From Phycisphaerales bacterium (GTDB lineage Bacteria; Planctomycetota; Phycisphaerae; Phycisphaerales; UBA1924): a DNA stretch of 64,000 bases. A program made the translations under genes and the position numbers. Positions 8,262 to 17,592 of the stretch are shown one piece after another (position 1 is the stretch's first letter; each line of letters starts with the position of its first letter). Below the pieces are notes generated by a model. The model saw nothing but the letters and a program-made list of their open reading frames with translations. It ran no database searches and was not told the origin of the DNA. The stretch lies in assembly GCA_029213305.1 (NCBI GenBank), contig JARGPA010000006.1:62001-126000 (forward strand). Reading direction: 5' to 3'.

Positions 8262-9590
8262 TCAATCCCAAGTGTTGATCGTGCTCTGATCCGGATTTGT
8301 TTCTTCTGAGTCTGCGCCTCTGATTTCACCTGGCGCGAAATGATCCTGGCGCCAAGATTCAGGGTACTCTGCATCATCTAGATCTAAACATGCCTGAGTT
8401 GGGAACATCGGTCGGAATGTATCACACATCACGGCCATCTCGTCAGTCCATTTTTTCCCGATCGAAGCTTCGACGGTTCCTGGATGTGGTCCATGTGGGA
8501 TCCCTTGGGGATGCACCGAGACTGATCCAGAAGAAATTCCTCGACGAGCTTTGTAGTTGCCTTCGACATAGTACATGATCTCATCGGAATCGATGTTGCT
8601 GTGATTGTAAGGAACAACAATCGCATCAGGATGACTATCGAGTGCTCGAGGGCAGAACGAGCAAATCACAAAGTTGTGACCTTCAAAGGTCTGATGTATC
8701 GGTGGCGGCATATGCAACTGGCCAGTAATCGGCGCAAAGTCATGGATGTTGAAGCAATACGGGTAGTAACAACCATCCCATCCAACTACCTCAAGCGGGT
8801 GATATGGGTAGTGGTACGAATGGATTGAGTTGAGAGCTTTAATCCGAACTTCGTACTCGCCCTTTACATCGTAAGCGAGTGGATGATCCGCATCTTCAAA
8901 GGGCACTCGAAGATCACGCTCGCAGTATGGAGCATGCTCAAGGAACTGAGCAGTTTTCTTTGCGATGTATCCAGGAGGTGGCATGATGTGCGAAGCATTG
9001 CATGTTTCGAAACACACAAACTTCCCAAGTGGCATATCCGCTTTGGAGTTTCCTCCAAACTCATCATCATCGGATCCATCTGAAGGGCGCTCATCAAAGA
9101 CCATCTTATAGATCACGCCCTTGGGCATGACGATGTAGTCTTTCTTCCCAAACTTCAAGGTGCCGAACATGGTGTACAAAGTACCGGACCCGAAATGAAC
9201 GAATAGACATTCATCACCTTGACCGTTCTTGTAGTGATACTCCATCTGATCACTCGGTTGACAGAGTGACATCTCAACATCGTTATTGCCAAAGATCACA
9301 GTGCGGCCTTGAACCGGGTCGCCTTGTGCTTTAAAGTTCTGAGTTTTCACATGACGCATCCGCATCACATCTTGTTCAAGATACTCAACCTTAGTTGAGT
9401 ACAGCTTGTTCCATCCAGTTACCTGAGTGGGCGGATGAATGTGATACATAATCGAGCTTGGTCCAACGAAGCCTTCTGTGCCGAAGAGTTCTTCAGAATA
9501 GAGCGCGCCATCAGGTCTACGAAACTGAGTGTGTCGTTTCTTGGGCAACTTGCCCATCGTCATATAGTACGGCATGTCGCCGATCCTCAT
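8262..9590 (-). CDS. hmgA: Homogentisate 1,2-dioxygenase
   Basis: This cupin-fold non-haem iron enzyme opens the homogentisate ring to maleylacetoacetate, the step after HppD. The protein has about 442 residues. Strong family marks are MPYYMTMGKLPKKRHTQF at the N-terminus, GHNFVICSFCPR, and YNHSNIDSDEIMYYVEG, which carries iron ligands His and Glu, followed by PQGIPHGPHPG with another ligand His. The frame is open to a TTG at 9599; ATG at 9590 or the ATG of MPYY are also possible starts. Unlike many bacteria, hmgA is not beside hppD, and no fumarylacetoacetase or maleylacetoacetate isomerase is nearby. Confidence 0.93.
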   Translation of the reverse strand: MRIGDMPYYMTMGKLPKKRHTQFRRPDGALYSEELFGTEGFVGPSSIMYHIHPPTQVTGWNKLYSTKVEYLEQDVMRMRHVKTQNFKAQGDPVQGRTVIFGNNDVEMSLCQPSDQMEYHYKNGQGDECLFVHFGSGTLYTMFGTLKFGKKDYIVMPKGVIYKMVFDERPSDGSDDDEFGGNSKADMPLGKFVCFETCNASHIMPPPGYIAKKTAQFLEHAPYCERDLRVPFEDADHPLAYDVKGEYEVRIKALNSIHSYHYPYHPLEVVGWDGCYYPYCFNIHDFAPITGQLHMPPPIHQTFEGHNFVICSFCPRALDSHPDAIVVPYNHSNIDSDEIMYYVEGNYKARRGISSGSVSVHPQGIPHGPHPGTVEASIGKKWTDEMAVMCDTFRPMFPTQACLDLDDAEYPESWRQDHFAPGEIRGADSEETNPDQSTINTWD

Positions 9591-9599
9591 TCTTCCCAA

Positions 9600-9972
9600 G
9601 TCATACCCAAATAATGATTTGGATGACAGGGAGGGGGTTCGTGTTCGAACGGAAACTCATCGTGTGATTTGCTCACATGCACATTCTAGCACATGAGAGG
9701 CAGAATTTGAGTTTTCGAACCGCACCAATCGGGTGTTGTTCGGTGAGAATCTGCAACATCTTTGAGAGATTGGAGATATCCATGATCATTTTCCGATAAG
9801 TAACTAGTCGCGAATTTGGTCCTCAAGTTGATCTTGTAACTTGCTTTGCGATATAATCCCCTTACGCAGTTCGGGGCAAAGCCAAGTTGTTCACGAGCAA
9901 GAGTTGAATGATTGCAAATATACATCAAACAGTTTTTGGAATGGCAAAACTGCGAAATAGAGTACAAAACGT
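9600..9972. other. Intergenic region between hmgA and the pseudokinase gene
   Basis: This 373-base stretch lies between two divergent genes and holds no convincing coding frame. The 98-residue minus-strand frame inside it is low-complexity and unlike a protein. It contains one good promoter pointing right (9828-9857), followed by a small GC-rich hairpin (CCCC near 9858-9861 with GGGG near 9872-9876). The hmgA promoter must lie in its left half, but I see no clear match there. Confidence 0.5.
9828..9857 (+). promoter_or_regulatory. Putative promoter of the pseudokinase gene
   Basis: TTGATC (9828-9833), an 18-base spacer and a perfect TATAAT (9852-9857) give a good sigma-70 match. The predicted transcription start near 9864 leaves a leader of about 110 bases before the ATG at 9973. 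Confidence 0.5.
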
Positions 9973-10821
9973 ATGAGCACAACGCTCCGAAACGAATACT
10001 TTGGGCCTTACAAACTCATCCGATCTCTCGGACATGCTCATGGTGCAACTCGATTCGTTGTACTCTGCGATCGGACTGATACGAACTATCTGCTCTATCG
10101 CTTTAACCAAACCGGAAATCATAAATCTAGAAGAACACTCTTTGAATCAATGATCAAAATGAGTGCTTTGACACACGCTCACTTACTCAAAATTGAGTCA
10201 GTCTCATACGATGATCACGGTAACTTATCAGTGATCACACCGTATACCGGGAATCATGAAGGGCTCGTGACGCTCGATGATCTACTCTCGATTAGAGATG
10301 GCAAACTCGGGATGATCGAAGCAATCCGAGCTGTTGAACACCTTCTTGATGCATCGGCATACGCTCATCGAAACGATGTCGTAAATGGAACAATCAGTGC
10401 ATCAGATATTTTAATTGATCGATACGGATGTCTTCAAGCTCAGTTTTATGGATTCGACTCGTTAACGCGTTGCAGCGAAAGCTCCGCGATCGCGTCGCAA
10501 GATCGAGTTTCTGACGAGGTTCGTTCAATCGTTGATCTTGGTTACACAATGATGACTGGGCTTTCAACCAAGGGTGAGCGAATCGCGCCATCTCGCGTTG
10601 TGAAAAAACTTGATCGCAACTGGGATACATGGTTCGAGATTGGGCTCGACCCGATTGATGGCTTTGATTCAGTCGAACACGCGATAAACGCTCTTCCTAC
10701 AAATCCGAACTGCGCTGAGTGGCTCACATCAAAATCCACTCGATTGCCTCAGGTGCATATTGGAACAATGCTTCGTCGATTCAGAAGCAGTTCAACCAGT
10801 ACATCACGCACTCAAGACTAA
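9973..10821 (+). CDS. Pseudokinase: protein-kinase fold without catalytic residues
   Basis: The 282 residues follow the layout of a bacterial Ser/Thr kinase domain from end to end but lack the catalytic groups. The glycine loop is weak (SLGHAHGATRF). The ATP lysine is replaced near YLLYRF. A helix-C glutamate may remain (FESMIKM). Where VVHRDLKPSNILLD is expected the protein reads VVNGTISASDILID, so H, R, D and K are gone and the Mg-binding N is D. DFG is replaced by YGF. The helix-F region (DLGYTMMTG) is kept. No membrane segment or sensor domain follows. It is likely a scaffold or regulator rather than an enzyme (inference). It stands alone, convergent with a HEAT lipoprotein. Confidence 0.75.
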   Translation: MSTTLRNEYFGPYKLIRSLGHAHGATRFVVLCDRTDTNYLLYRFNQTGNHKSRRTLFESMIKMSALTHAHLLKIESVSYDDHGNLSVITPYTGNHEGLVTLDDLLSIRDGKLGMIEAIRAVEHLLDASAYAHRNDVVNGTISASDILIDRYGCLQAQFYGFDSLTRCSESSAIASQDRVSDEVRSIVDLGYTMMTGLSTKGERIAPSRVVKKLDRNWDTWFEIGLDPIDGFDSVEHAINALPTNPNCAEWLTSKSTRLPQVHIGTMLRRFRSSSTSTSRTQD

Positions 10822-10851
10822 TAAAATACACATCCTACAGGCATACAAGTT

Positions 10852-12465
10852 TTAATCTTTGGGTTGATCCGACGATTGCGATTGGCTTTCATTGTCGTTG
10901 TTTACGGAGTCTTCCGTTGGGACTTCAATAATTGCATTCAGTTCATCCGTTACATGTACGGGAAGATCAGAATATGAGTTGAGCATATGTTGAGCAACTC
11001 GTATTCGCAATTCTTTATCGAGTGGGCTGTTGACCATTTCTAACCAGAAAGCAAGCTCAGATTGGATGGCATGTGCTTGAGTGAGTTTACCAAGTGCAAC
11101 GAGCGCCTTCGATTTAATCAAGTTGATTTTGGTTCGCTCTACCGGATCAAGTTTGACATTATCAAGTGCGATCGCGGCTTCAAATGCTCTATTTGGACGA
11201 GACTCATTTAGCTCAATCTCTGCTAATAGGATTATTCCCTTTGCCATGCGAGGAGTGATTTCAGAGTTTCCACTCAAAAGTCTATTGAGAAGTAGTGTTG
11301 AGTTTTCAGGACTCAGTTCTGCGAGACGGACAGCTTCTGCGAGTCGATCATCCGCTAAAACCGCGCCCATTCGTGATAGAGCATCCTTGCGAGAATCTTG
11401 GTTTGTAAAGGGTAATGACGCAAGACGGCGCAGCCCCTCAGGAGTCCGGCGATGTGTGATAAGAGATTCGGATGCAGCTTCAAAGAGTGAACTGTTATTC
11501 TCTGCAACTTGAATCAAAACTTCAGCAGCACGGGGAGTCTCTACAAGAGCGTTTGCGGCCCATTGTTGTTGATTAGGTTCTGCATTTAGGAGAACAGAGA
11601 CTAATGATTGGAGGTCATTCGCATCTCCAAACTTTGCAAAGAGCTTCATCCCGTCTTCGTTGAGTTCAATTGAGTCTACTCGACGAAGACGTTCGAGGAT
11701 TTGAGTTTGGATCTCTGTAGATTTGATCAAGCTTGCTTGTTCGAGAGACCAGACTGCAGAGCATGCAGATGCGAAAGGCGAATCATCACGCATGAACCAT
11801 CCGAGGGTCGCATCAACCGCATCAGGGTTAGGCCAACGTGTGATACCATTGAGCATCGGTTCTGCGGCTATCGGGTCTGTCTCACGAGTCAAAGAATCAG
11901 TGATCACAATCATCGCGTCGAGCGGCACAAGTCGATTTATCAACCGAGCAGCCTTTGAACGGATCAGTGGGTTTGAATCCAAGAGTAAGTTCTTCGCATA
12001 CTCCCCAACTTCTGGGCTGAGCTCCGTTCTACCTGATAAGTCCCGATCTGCAAGTTCGAACCCAAGCTCTCGAAGTTCAATTCGAGGGTCTTGGTAGAGC
12101 TGAACAATGAGCGATGATCGTCCTGAATCGTCTAGTTCAATGTGAAGTTTTCGATAGAGTGCAATTATTTCTACGAGCTGTTTATTAATACGTTTGGTGT
12201 AAATTTCAATAGAGTTATTTTGAATCGGTTGAGCGACTAGTGTTGCTGCAACTGGCTCAATATGCTCTGATAAATCCTCGTCCGAAGTGGATGAACTCAC
12301 CTGTTCAGGTTCAACTTGTTGAGCAGGGATAATCGGGTCTTGTGTCCCAATCGAGGGATTTGTCGAAATATCCCGTGAACACGCTACACCGGCAAAAATG
12401 GTCAATAAAAGGCAGCCAGTGGCCTGTAAATGGGCAATACGGGATGGTAAAGCATGTAAGTTCAT
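10852..12465 (-). CDS. HEAT-repeat lipoprotein
   Basis: The start at 12465 (MNLHALPS) has a ribosome site (agagg) and yields a lipoprotein signal: hydrophobic helix LLLTIFAGVAC with a lipobox-like cysteine near residue 29. The frame is open upstream to a TTG at 12489. After a low-complexity linker of about 60 residues (rich in S, E, Q and P) come helical repeats with HEAT/Armadillo spacing (for example SNPLIRSKAARLINRLV, EPNQQQWAANALVETP). The C-terminal third may include TPR-like helices (ARPNRAFEAA region). The end is acidic and Q/S-rich. It should sit in the periplasm, membrane-anchored, as a protein-binding scaffold; no specific function can be assigned. Confidence 0.75.
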   Translation of the reverse strand: MNLHALPSRIAHLQATGCLLLTIFAGVACSRDISTNPSIGTQDPIIPAQQVEPEQVSSSTSDEDLSEHIEPVAATLVAQPIQNNSIEIYTKRINKQLVEIIALYRKLHIELDDSGRSSLIVQLYQDPRIELRELGFELADRDLSGRTELSPEVGEYAKNLLLDSNPLIRSKAARLINRLVPLDAMIVITDSLTRETDPIAAEPMLNGITRWPNPDAVDATLGWFMRDDSPFASACSAVWSLEQASLIKSTEIQTQILERLRRVDSIELNEDGMKLFAKFGDANDLQSLVSVLLNAEPNQQQWAANALVETPRAAEVLIQVAENNSSLFEAASESLITHRRTPEGLRRLASLPFTNQDSRKDALSRMGAVLADDRLAEAVRLAELSPENSTLLLNRLLSGNSEITPRMAKGIILLAEIELNESRPNRAFEAAIALDNVKLDPVERTKINLIKSKALVALGKLTQAHAIQSELAFWLEMVNSPLDKELRIRVAQHMLNSYSDLPVHVTDELNAIIEVPTEDSVNNDNESQSQSSDQPKD

Positions 12466-12624
12466 TTCATCCTCTGGGATGCGCGCCAAGAGATTCTCGG
12501 TCTTTCATCGGCAAAAAGCCGAAGAATGATCAATAGAGTGTATCCCTACTGATTGATGTTGCTAAGAAAAATGGTTAGGATTGAACACAGAGGTATTTCA
12601 AAGATTCAAGGTTAACGAAATCAT

Positions 12625-14097
12625 ATGAACGATTGGGTTGATGCAGAACATCATGTAGAACGAGCTCATGAGCATTATGATGCAGGGCGATGGGACGAAG
12701 CTGAGAATGAGCTTCGACAGGCGCTATCGCTCAATCCCTATCAAGCAGAGTGGTACTTTAATCTTGGATTAACCCTCGAAGCCGCCGGCCGACATGGGTC
12801 CGCTGCTGAAGCATTCAATAGCTGCTTCAAACTACACAAAGACGAGGAGCAACCCGATCCAAACTCTGCGTTGCTTGCTGGACTCAACCTAGTCCGCGAT
12901 GAGAAACCAGAGCAAGGGCTCAGTTGGTTTGATCGAGTCATTGAAATTGATCCGACGAATATTACCGCGTTCGTTCATCGCATCGAAGTCCTGATTGAAC
13001 TCGGACGGCATGACGAGGCTGAAGAAGCTTTCTACCTCGCTCAACAAGTTGATCCAGAGCACGGTGAACTCTACGCGACAATCGCTGATTCACTCATGCT
13101 CTCAGGCCATCACGAACGAGCAGTTTGGTGTCTACGAGAAGCCGCTCGACTAGACCCAGAGCTTCTTCGTATCCAAGCAAAGCTCGCAAAGGCATATGCT
13201 GCTTCGGGTCGACTAGAACGAGCTCGACAGTTGTATCTTCGTGAACTCCGTTTAGATCCAGGTGATATCGATACACTCTTAGACATTGGTGAACTTCTAC
13301 TAGATATGCATCGCCTTACCGATGCAGGTGAGAAGTTCCGACGAGTGCTTGAGCTTGAGTCAGATCAACCAGATGCTCATTTCTTGCTCGGAGAACTCGC
13401 AGAGCAAGAACAACGGATCGCGGACGCTCTTGTGCATTACGATGTAGTGCTTAGACTTGACAAAGCATATCCGTATGTAAGGAGACGACTCGCAAGAGTT
13501 CTTATCTTACGGAATCGTGAAGAGGACGCTCCGCGGATTCGAGATCTACTCGGGTTTGAACATCGCGAAGTGTTCAAAGCAAAGCAAAAAAAACAAGTTG
13601 TCAATATTCAATCATCGCTCAAATCGAATGCGACTGAAATCGAGGACCTTGAAGAGCTTGGACGCTTATTGCTTGATACCGAGATGATCACAGAAGCTAC
13701 AAAGATCTATACCGAAATGATTGATGTTGAGCCTCAGAATCATAAAGCATATCACGGCCTGAGCGTTGCAATGCTCGAAGCAGGTAACATGAACGGCGGA
13801 ATCTCCGCAGCGAAGAAAGCCCTTGAATATCAACCAAGGTTCCTACCTGCGATGCATAATCTTGCGCTTGCATATATGCGTCAACGTCAATGGATTCGTG
13901 CTCGATACTGGATCCGTCAAGCAACGCGTGTGGATTCTGATGATCCGACATTGCGTCGATTGCGACTTAAACTCAGATTCCACACGATTCTGGGTATTGC
14001 AAACTGGTTCTATTCAAAGATCGCAAAGATCGGTAAATTGGCAAGGTTTGTCGTTGGAAGACCAACTCGCCCGACATTTGCTGATTGCAATCGCTGA
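12625..14097 (+). CDS. TPR-repeat protein
   Basis: A 490-residue soluble protein made almost entirely of tetratricopeptide repeats. At least nine are recognisable from about residue 6 to 440, for example WDEAENELRQALSLNPYQAE, FNLGLTLEAAGRHGSAAEAF, ATIADSLMLSGHHERAVWCL and DIGELLLDMHRLTDAGEKF. The C-terminus (from about 455) is basic with a short hydrophobic segment (FHTILGIANWFYSKIA), perhaps a membrane-associated helix. There is no signal peptide. TPR arrays bind other proteins; the partner is unknown. It converges on trpB with 17 bases between stops. In planctomycetes such proteins are common and hard to assign. Confidence 0.85.
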   Translation: MNDWVDAEHHVERAHEHYDAGRWDEAENELRQALSLNPYQAEWYFNLGLTLEAAGRHGSAAEAFNSCFKLHKDEEQPDPNSALLAGLNLVRDEKPEQGLSWFDRVIEIDPTNITAFVHRIEVLIELGRHDEAEEAFYLAQQVDPEHGELYATIADSLMLSGHHERAVWCLREAARLDPELLRIQAKLAKAYAASGRLERARQLYLRELRLDPGDIDTLLDIGELLLDMHRLTDAGEKFRRVLELESDQPDAHFLLGELAEQEQRIADALVHYDVVLRLDKAYPYVRRRLARVLILRNREEDAPRIRDLLGFEHREVFKAKQKKQVVNIQSSLKSNATEIEDLEELGRLLLDTEMITEATKIYTEMIDVEPQNHKAYHGLSVAMLEAGNMNGGISAAKKALEYQPRFLPAMHNLALAYMRQRQWIRARYWIRQATRVDSDDPTLRRLRLKLRFHTILGIANWFYSKIAKIGKLARFVVGRPTRPTFADCNR

Positions 14098-14114
14098 ATC
14101 ATCTTTGATTGATA

Positions 14115-15377
14115 TTAAAGTTTGTCGCCGAGGAGTCTTGCGACTTCTTCGACATCTTTATCACCACGGCCGGACAAGTTTACAATCAAATGCTCATCCT
14201 TGTGCATTTCAGCTGCTATAGGCACCGCTTTTGCAACTGCATGTGATGACTCAAGAGCTGGAATAATTCCCTCATCTCTTGCTGTCCAGATAAATGCTTC
14301 GAGTGCTTCTTCGTCACTAACAGTTGTATACTCGACTCGTCCAGAGTCTTTCCAGTACGAATGTTCAGGACCAACACCTGGGTAATCTAATCCTGCAGAG
14401 CAAGAGTGCACAGGACTGGTTTGCCCAGATTCATCTTGAAGGACATAGCTCATCGATCCGTGCAGGACACCTAGTTTGCCGTAGGTAAGTGGGGCTGCAT
14501 GATCTCCAGGTGTATCAGATCGGCCGCCCGCTTCAACTCCAATCAGACGAACATCAGATTCGTCAACAAATGGATAGAACATGCCCGCAGCGTTCGATCC
14601 TCCCCCAACACATGCAACGATCGTATTAGGCATTGCACTGATATGACGCAATGCTTGTGCTTTGGTTTCGCGTCCAATGACAGATTGAAAATCTCTGACA
14701 ATCATCGGAAAAGGATGTGGGCCGACAACTGATCCAAGGATGTAGTGAGTGTGCTCAACTGAACCCATCCAATCACGCAATGCTTCGTTGGTTGCATCCT
14801 TGAGCGTCTTTGATCCATCTTCTACTGGTATCACATTCGCGCCGAGCATCTTCATTCGCGTAACATTGAGATTCTGTCTTCTGATATCTTCAGACCCCAT
14901 ATAGACATCACACTTGAGTCCGAAGTACGCGGCAGCCGTCGCTGTTGCAACACCGTGTTGCCCTGCACCGGTTTCAGCAATGACTCGATTTTTGCCCATC
15001 TTTTTAGCAATCATCGCTTGCCCGAGAGTGTTGTTGATTTTGTGAGCGCCCGTATGAGCAAGATCTTCTCTTTTGAGCCAAATCGTCGCGCCGAGCTCTT
15101 TGTCTTCATTGAGAGATCGAGATCTCCATGTCAACCCATTTGCTTGATACAACGGAGTCGTGCGTCCAACATAGACACGATTAAGATCCCCAAGTCGTTC
15201 CCAGAAGTGATGATCATTGCACACTTTTTGATACACTTCATCGAGTTGCTGGAGCGCCTCAATCAAGGTTTCTGGTACATAAACTCCTCCGCATTCGCCG
15301 TATCGTCCATTGCGATCAGGCACAGCAGATATTCGCATATCAATCGGGTGTTCAGTATTTGTGTCAGTGCTGCTCAT
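14115..15377 (-). CDS. trpB: Tryptophan synthase beta chain
   Basis: TrpB joins indole and serine to make tryptophan, using pyridoxal phosphate. The 420 residues match the TrpB1 class. The PLP lysine is K113 in HTGAHKINN, the phosphate cup is GGGSNAAG, and the catalytic glutamate lies in AETGAGQHG. The N-terminus [17 protein letters not shown] is typical. Its partner trpA is about 45 kb away at 60507-61319, on the other strand and behind map, so the two subunits are not co-transcribed. No other trp gene is present. The gene is first in a minus-strand stretch only in position; upstream lies the UMF1-like transporter, 76 bases away. Confidence 0.97.
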   Translation of the reverse strand: MSSTDTNTEHPIDMRISAVPDRNGRYGECGGVYVPETLIEALQQLDEVYQKVCNDHHFWERLGDLNRVYVGRTTPLYQANGLTWRSRSLNEDKELGATIWLKREDLAHTGAHKINNTLGQAMIAKKMGKNRVIAETGAGQHGVATATAAAYFGLKCDVYMGSEDIRRQNLNVTRMKMLGANVIPVEDGSKTLKDATNEALRDWMGSVEHTHYILGSVVGPHPFPMIVRDFQSVIGRETKAQALRHISAMPNTIVACVGGGSNAAGMFYPFVDESDVRLIGVEAGGRSDTPGDHAAPLTYGKLGVLHGSMSYVLQDESGQTSPVHSCSAGLDYPGVGPEHSYWKDSGRVEYTTVSDEEALEAFIWTARDEGIIPALESSHAVAKAVPIAAEMHKDEHLIVNLSGRGDKDVEEVARLLGDKL

Positions 15378-15453
15378 GAGTTTTAACCTTTGGTCTGTTC
15401 ACCAATCTTAGCCCATCAGATGGGATCTTTAGAATGAAAGTTGTTCCACATGT

Positions 15454-16761
15454 TCACTTGGTCTTGATTTCAAGCTTCTCAGTCATCCTCGCAGCTCGGA
15501 TCCCCGGGATGACTCTTACTCGTAGCAACAAAATTAATCCCACGACGAAGAACCCCGTGAGCACACCTAAAGCTGCAATGTCGCCGACCCATGCTTTGAT
15601 CTGCCCAAAGCTCAGGACACCGATTGCACCTGCAAGTTTGTAAGTCATTCCCCATAAACCATAGAACTCTGCAGTCCGATGCTTGGGTGCAAACATTCCA
15701 ACGATGGTTCGACTCGAAGTGCCAATCCCGCCGAGTCCAATCCCGATTCCATTTCCTATAACCCAGAAAATCCACTCAGGAGGATCAACAGGAATCAATG
15801 ATTTCACAATCAACATGGATCCACAACTCAGGATCCATACCACAAGAAAACTCGCAATAGTGATTTTGACTCCAATGCGATCCTGATACTTCGCGACAAC
15901 AAATGCTGTGATTCCTGCAGTGATCGTCAGTTGAAGTGTGAAAAGAATGAGCCGGTTGTCTTGAATTCCAAAGTCTTGTGCGAGGATAGCAGCGAAAGCG
16001 ATCATCGTTTGAACACCGAATCCATAGACAAGAAATGCAACTAAGAATCGGAAAAGCTCTCGCTGTTTGTACGCGTGCTTGAGTGTGTTTTTTAATCGAG
16101 TAAGCGCAGGTGCATGATTATCTTCAAGTTCATGCGTAACTGGTTCTTTGAGAATAAATGTTGCCGGGATCATCCCAAGTGCAAACCAGATCGCGGCCAT
16201 GATAAATATTGGACGCCATTGATCCGGAGAGCTCCATCCCAACCCAAATGCAAGAATAGAGACCAAAATTAACAACATCAGACCGCCGATGTAACCCATC
16301 GTCCAACCGATTGCGGAAATCTTTCCGATTGTGCGCGTTGTCGATAAACTTGGGAGAAAACTGGCGAGTAAGTTTTCTCCGAGCTGGTACAAGATATTCG
16401 CAGGGATAAAGATCAGTAATCCAATCCACCCTGATCCAGGAGCAATGAGAGAGAGCATCCCTGTGAAAAGCACACATCCAATGCCTGATATGACTAAAAA
16501 CTTCTTGCGAGCTTTGTGAGAGTCCGCTGCAGATCCTACTAACGGGGATAATGCAACAACAATGAACAATGAAAGTGAAATCCCTGCAGACCACAGCGCA
16601 TCACCCTTTGCATCATCTCCAACTGCAACTTTCTTGAAATATAACGGGAACAATACAGTAATAATCAGAAGAGTAAAAGATTGATTCGCAAGATCAAACA
16701 TGCCCCAAGCCCACACTTCTTTGGGATTAGGTAACGAACGAAATGGTGGGGGCCATTTCAT
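15454..16761 (-). CDS. MFS transporter of the UMF1/Atg22-like family
   Basis: A 435-residue integral membrane protein with about 12 hydrophobic helices. The N-terminal VWAWGMFDLANQSFTLLI is the hallmark of the UMF1 family (related to yeast vacuolar Atg22, an amino-acid effluxer), and LGWTMGYIGGL-like and GxGIGLGGIGTSSRTIVGMF segments follow. The substrate is not known for bacterial members; amino-acid or peptide efflux is a guess by homology. The gene starts exactly one base before the stop codon of the alpha/beta hydrolase (upstream in the transcript), so the two are translationally coupled. Confidence 0.85.
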   Translation of the reverse strand: MKWPPPFRSLPNPKEVWAWGMFDLANQSFTLLIITVLFPLYFKKVAVGDDAKGDALWSAGISLSLFIVVALSPLVGSAADSHKARKKFLVISGIGCVLFTGMLSLIAPGSGWIGLLIFIPANILYQLGENLLASFLPSLSTTRTIGKISAIGWTMGYIGGLMLLILVSILAFGLGWSSPDQWRPIFIMAAIWFALGMIPATFILKEPVTHELEDNHAPALTRLKNTLKHAYKQRELFRFLVAFLVYGFGVQTMIAFAAILAQDFGIQDNRLILFTLQLTITAGITAFVVAKYQDRIGVKITIASFLVVWILSCGSMLIVKSLIPVDPPEWIFWVIGNGIGIGLGGIGTSSRTIVGMFAPKHRTAEFYGLWGMTYKLAGAIGVLSFGQIKAWVGDIAALGVLTGFFVVGLILLLRVRVIPGIRAARMTEKLEIKTK

Positions 16762-17592
16762 TTAGGGCTCCATGCCGAACAGATTTAGAAAGAAAGCAAG
16801 TTGTAGATTCTTTGCTTCATTTGCATAACGACCAAACCCCGCGTGTTCTTCAGGAGCGCCGGTTTCATTGAATGTGTGAAACTCAATAAGATCAGAATCC
16901 GCACCCAGTTCAATATAGTGAGTTTCCAGTTGCGATAGGAATTCTCGTTGTGTAGAGATGGGGACCATTGAATCACCTTCATTGTGAAGTGCGAGCAATG
17001 GGATCGGTTTAAAGGATGCAAGATTTTCAATCGGATCAATCTCGCTCACATGAGCAGGATCGTGTTCGACGGGCCAACTCCGAGCATTCGATTGCTCCTT
17101 TGGAAAGTAAAGATCGCGAAGGTTTCCCGTAGTTCCTTCTACCGCAGCTCCAATAAACGGATGATCATCACAGAGTTTACATAGAGTGACCATGCCACCT
17201 GCAGACATGCCTCCAATTGCAAGTCTGTCCATGTCAAAGATCCCTAGTTGTTCGATGGACTCAAGCACGTCGTCAATCTCACGACAACCCTGCTCTATCA
17301 GATCTAGAGTCTTGGCGGGGGACATATATTCTCTTTGAAATCGCTCGCCGTGCCCCGGTAAGTCGATTGCGATAGCGCCGATCCCATGTCGTACCCATCT
17401 TTGATATCGCCCTGGATCGAGTTCCTTGTTCACAGTCCGCCCGTGCATCCAGATGACTCCGGGGACTTTGGATTGTTCCGTTTGATTGAAGTTCGGATGG
17501 ACAAGTAATGATGGGATATCTTGCCCAAGGGTCTCGTGCCGAGAAAGGATCTGCAAAGATTTGGGTAGTTGAGTAAATCGTGTGTCCATCAA
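16762..17592 (-). CDS. Alpha/beta hydrolase (acyl-peptidase/dienelactone-hydrolase-like)
   Basis: A 276-residue serine hydrolase. The nucleophile elbow is GMSAGG (GxSxG), preceded by the oxyanion region VIWMHGR. The acid is probably in NEGDSMVP and the histidine in EEHAGFG. The stretch DLPGHGERF is typical of the family. There is no signal peptide, so it is cytoplasmic. The substrate cannot be named; esters, lactones and small peptides are all possible. It overlaps the upstream pyrophosphorylase gene by 4 bases (ATGA) and abuts the transporter, so the three genes form a tight operon. Confidence 0.82.
   Translation of the reverse strand: MMDTRFTQLPKSLQILSRHETLGQDIPSLLVHPNFNQTEQSKVPGVIWMHGRTVNKELDPGRYQRWVRHGIGAIAIDLPGHGERFQREYMSPAKTLDLIEQGCREIDDVLESIEQLGIFDMDRLAIGGMSAGGMVTLCKLCDDHPFIGAAVEGTTGNLRDLYFPKEQSNARSWPVEHDPAHVSEIDPIENLASFKPIPLLALHNEGDSMVPISTQREFLSQLETHYIELGADSDLIEFHTFNETGAPEEHAGFGRYANEAKNLQLAFFLNLFGMEP

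Noticed and set aside
9686-9982. 98-residue minus-strand frame in the gap before the pseudokinase gene
   Set aside because: No ribosome site, low protein likeness, and it crosses the promoter and start of the pseudokinase gene.
11081-12097. Plus-strand frames of 124 and 143 residues opposite the HEAT lipoprotein
   Set aside because: They are antisense shadows of the lipoprotein gene, with S/R/A-rich composition and no ribosome sites.
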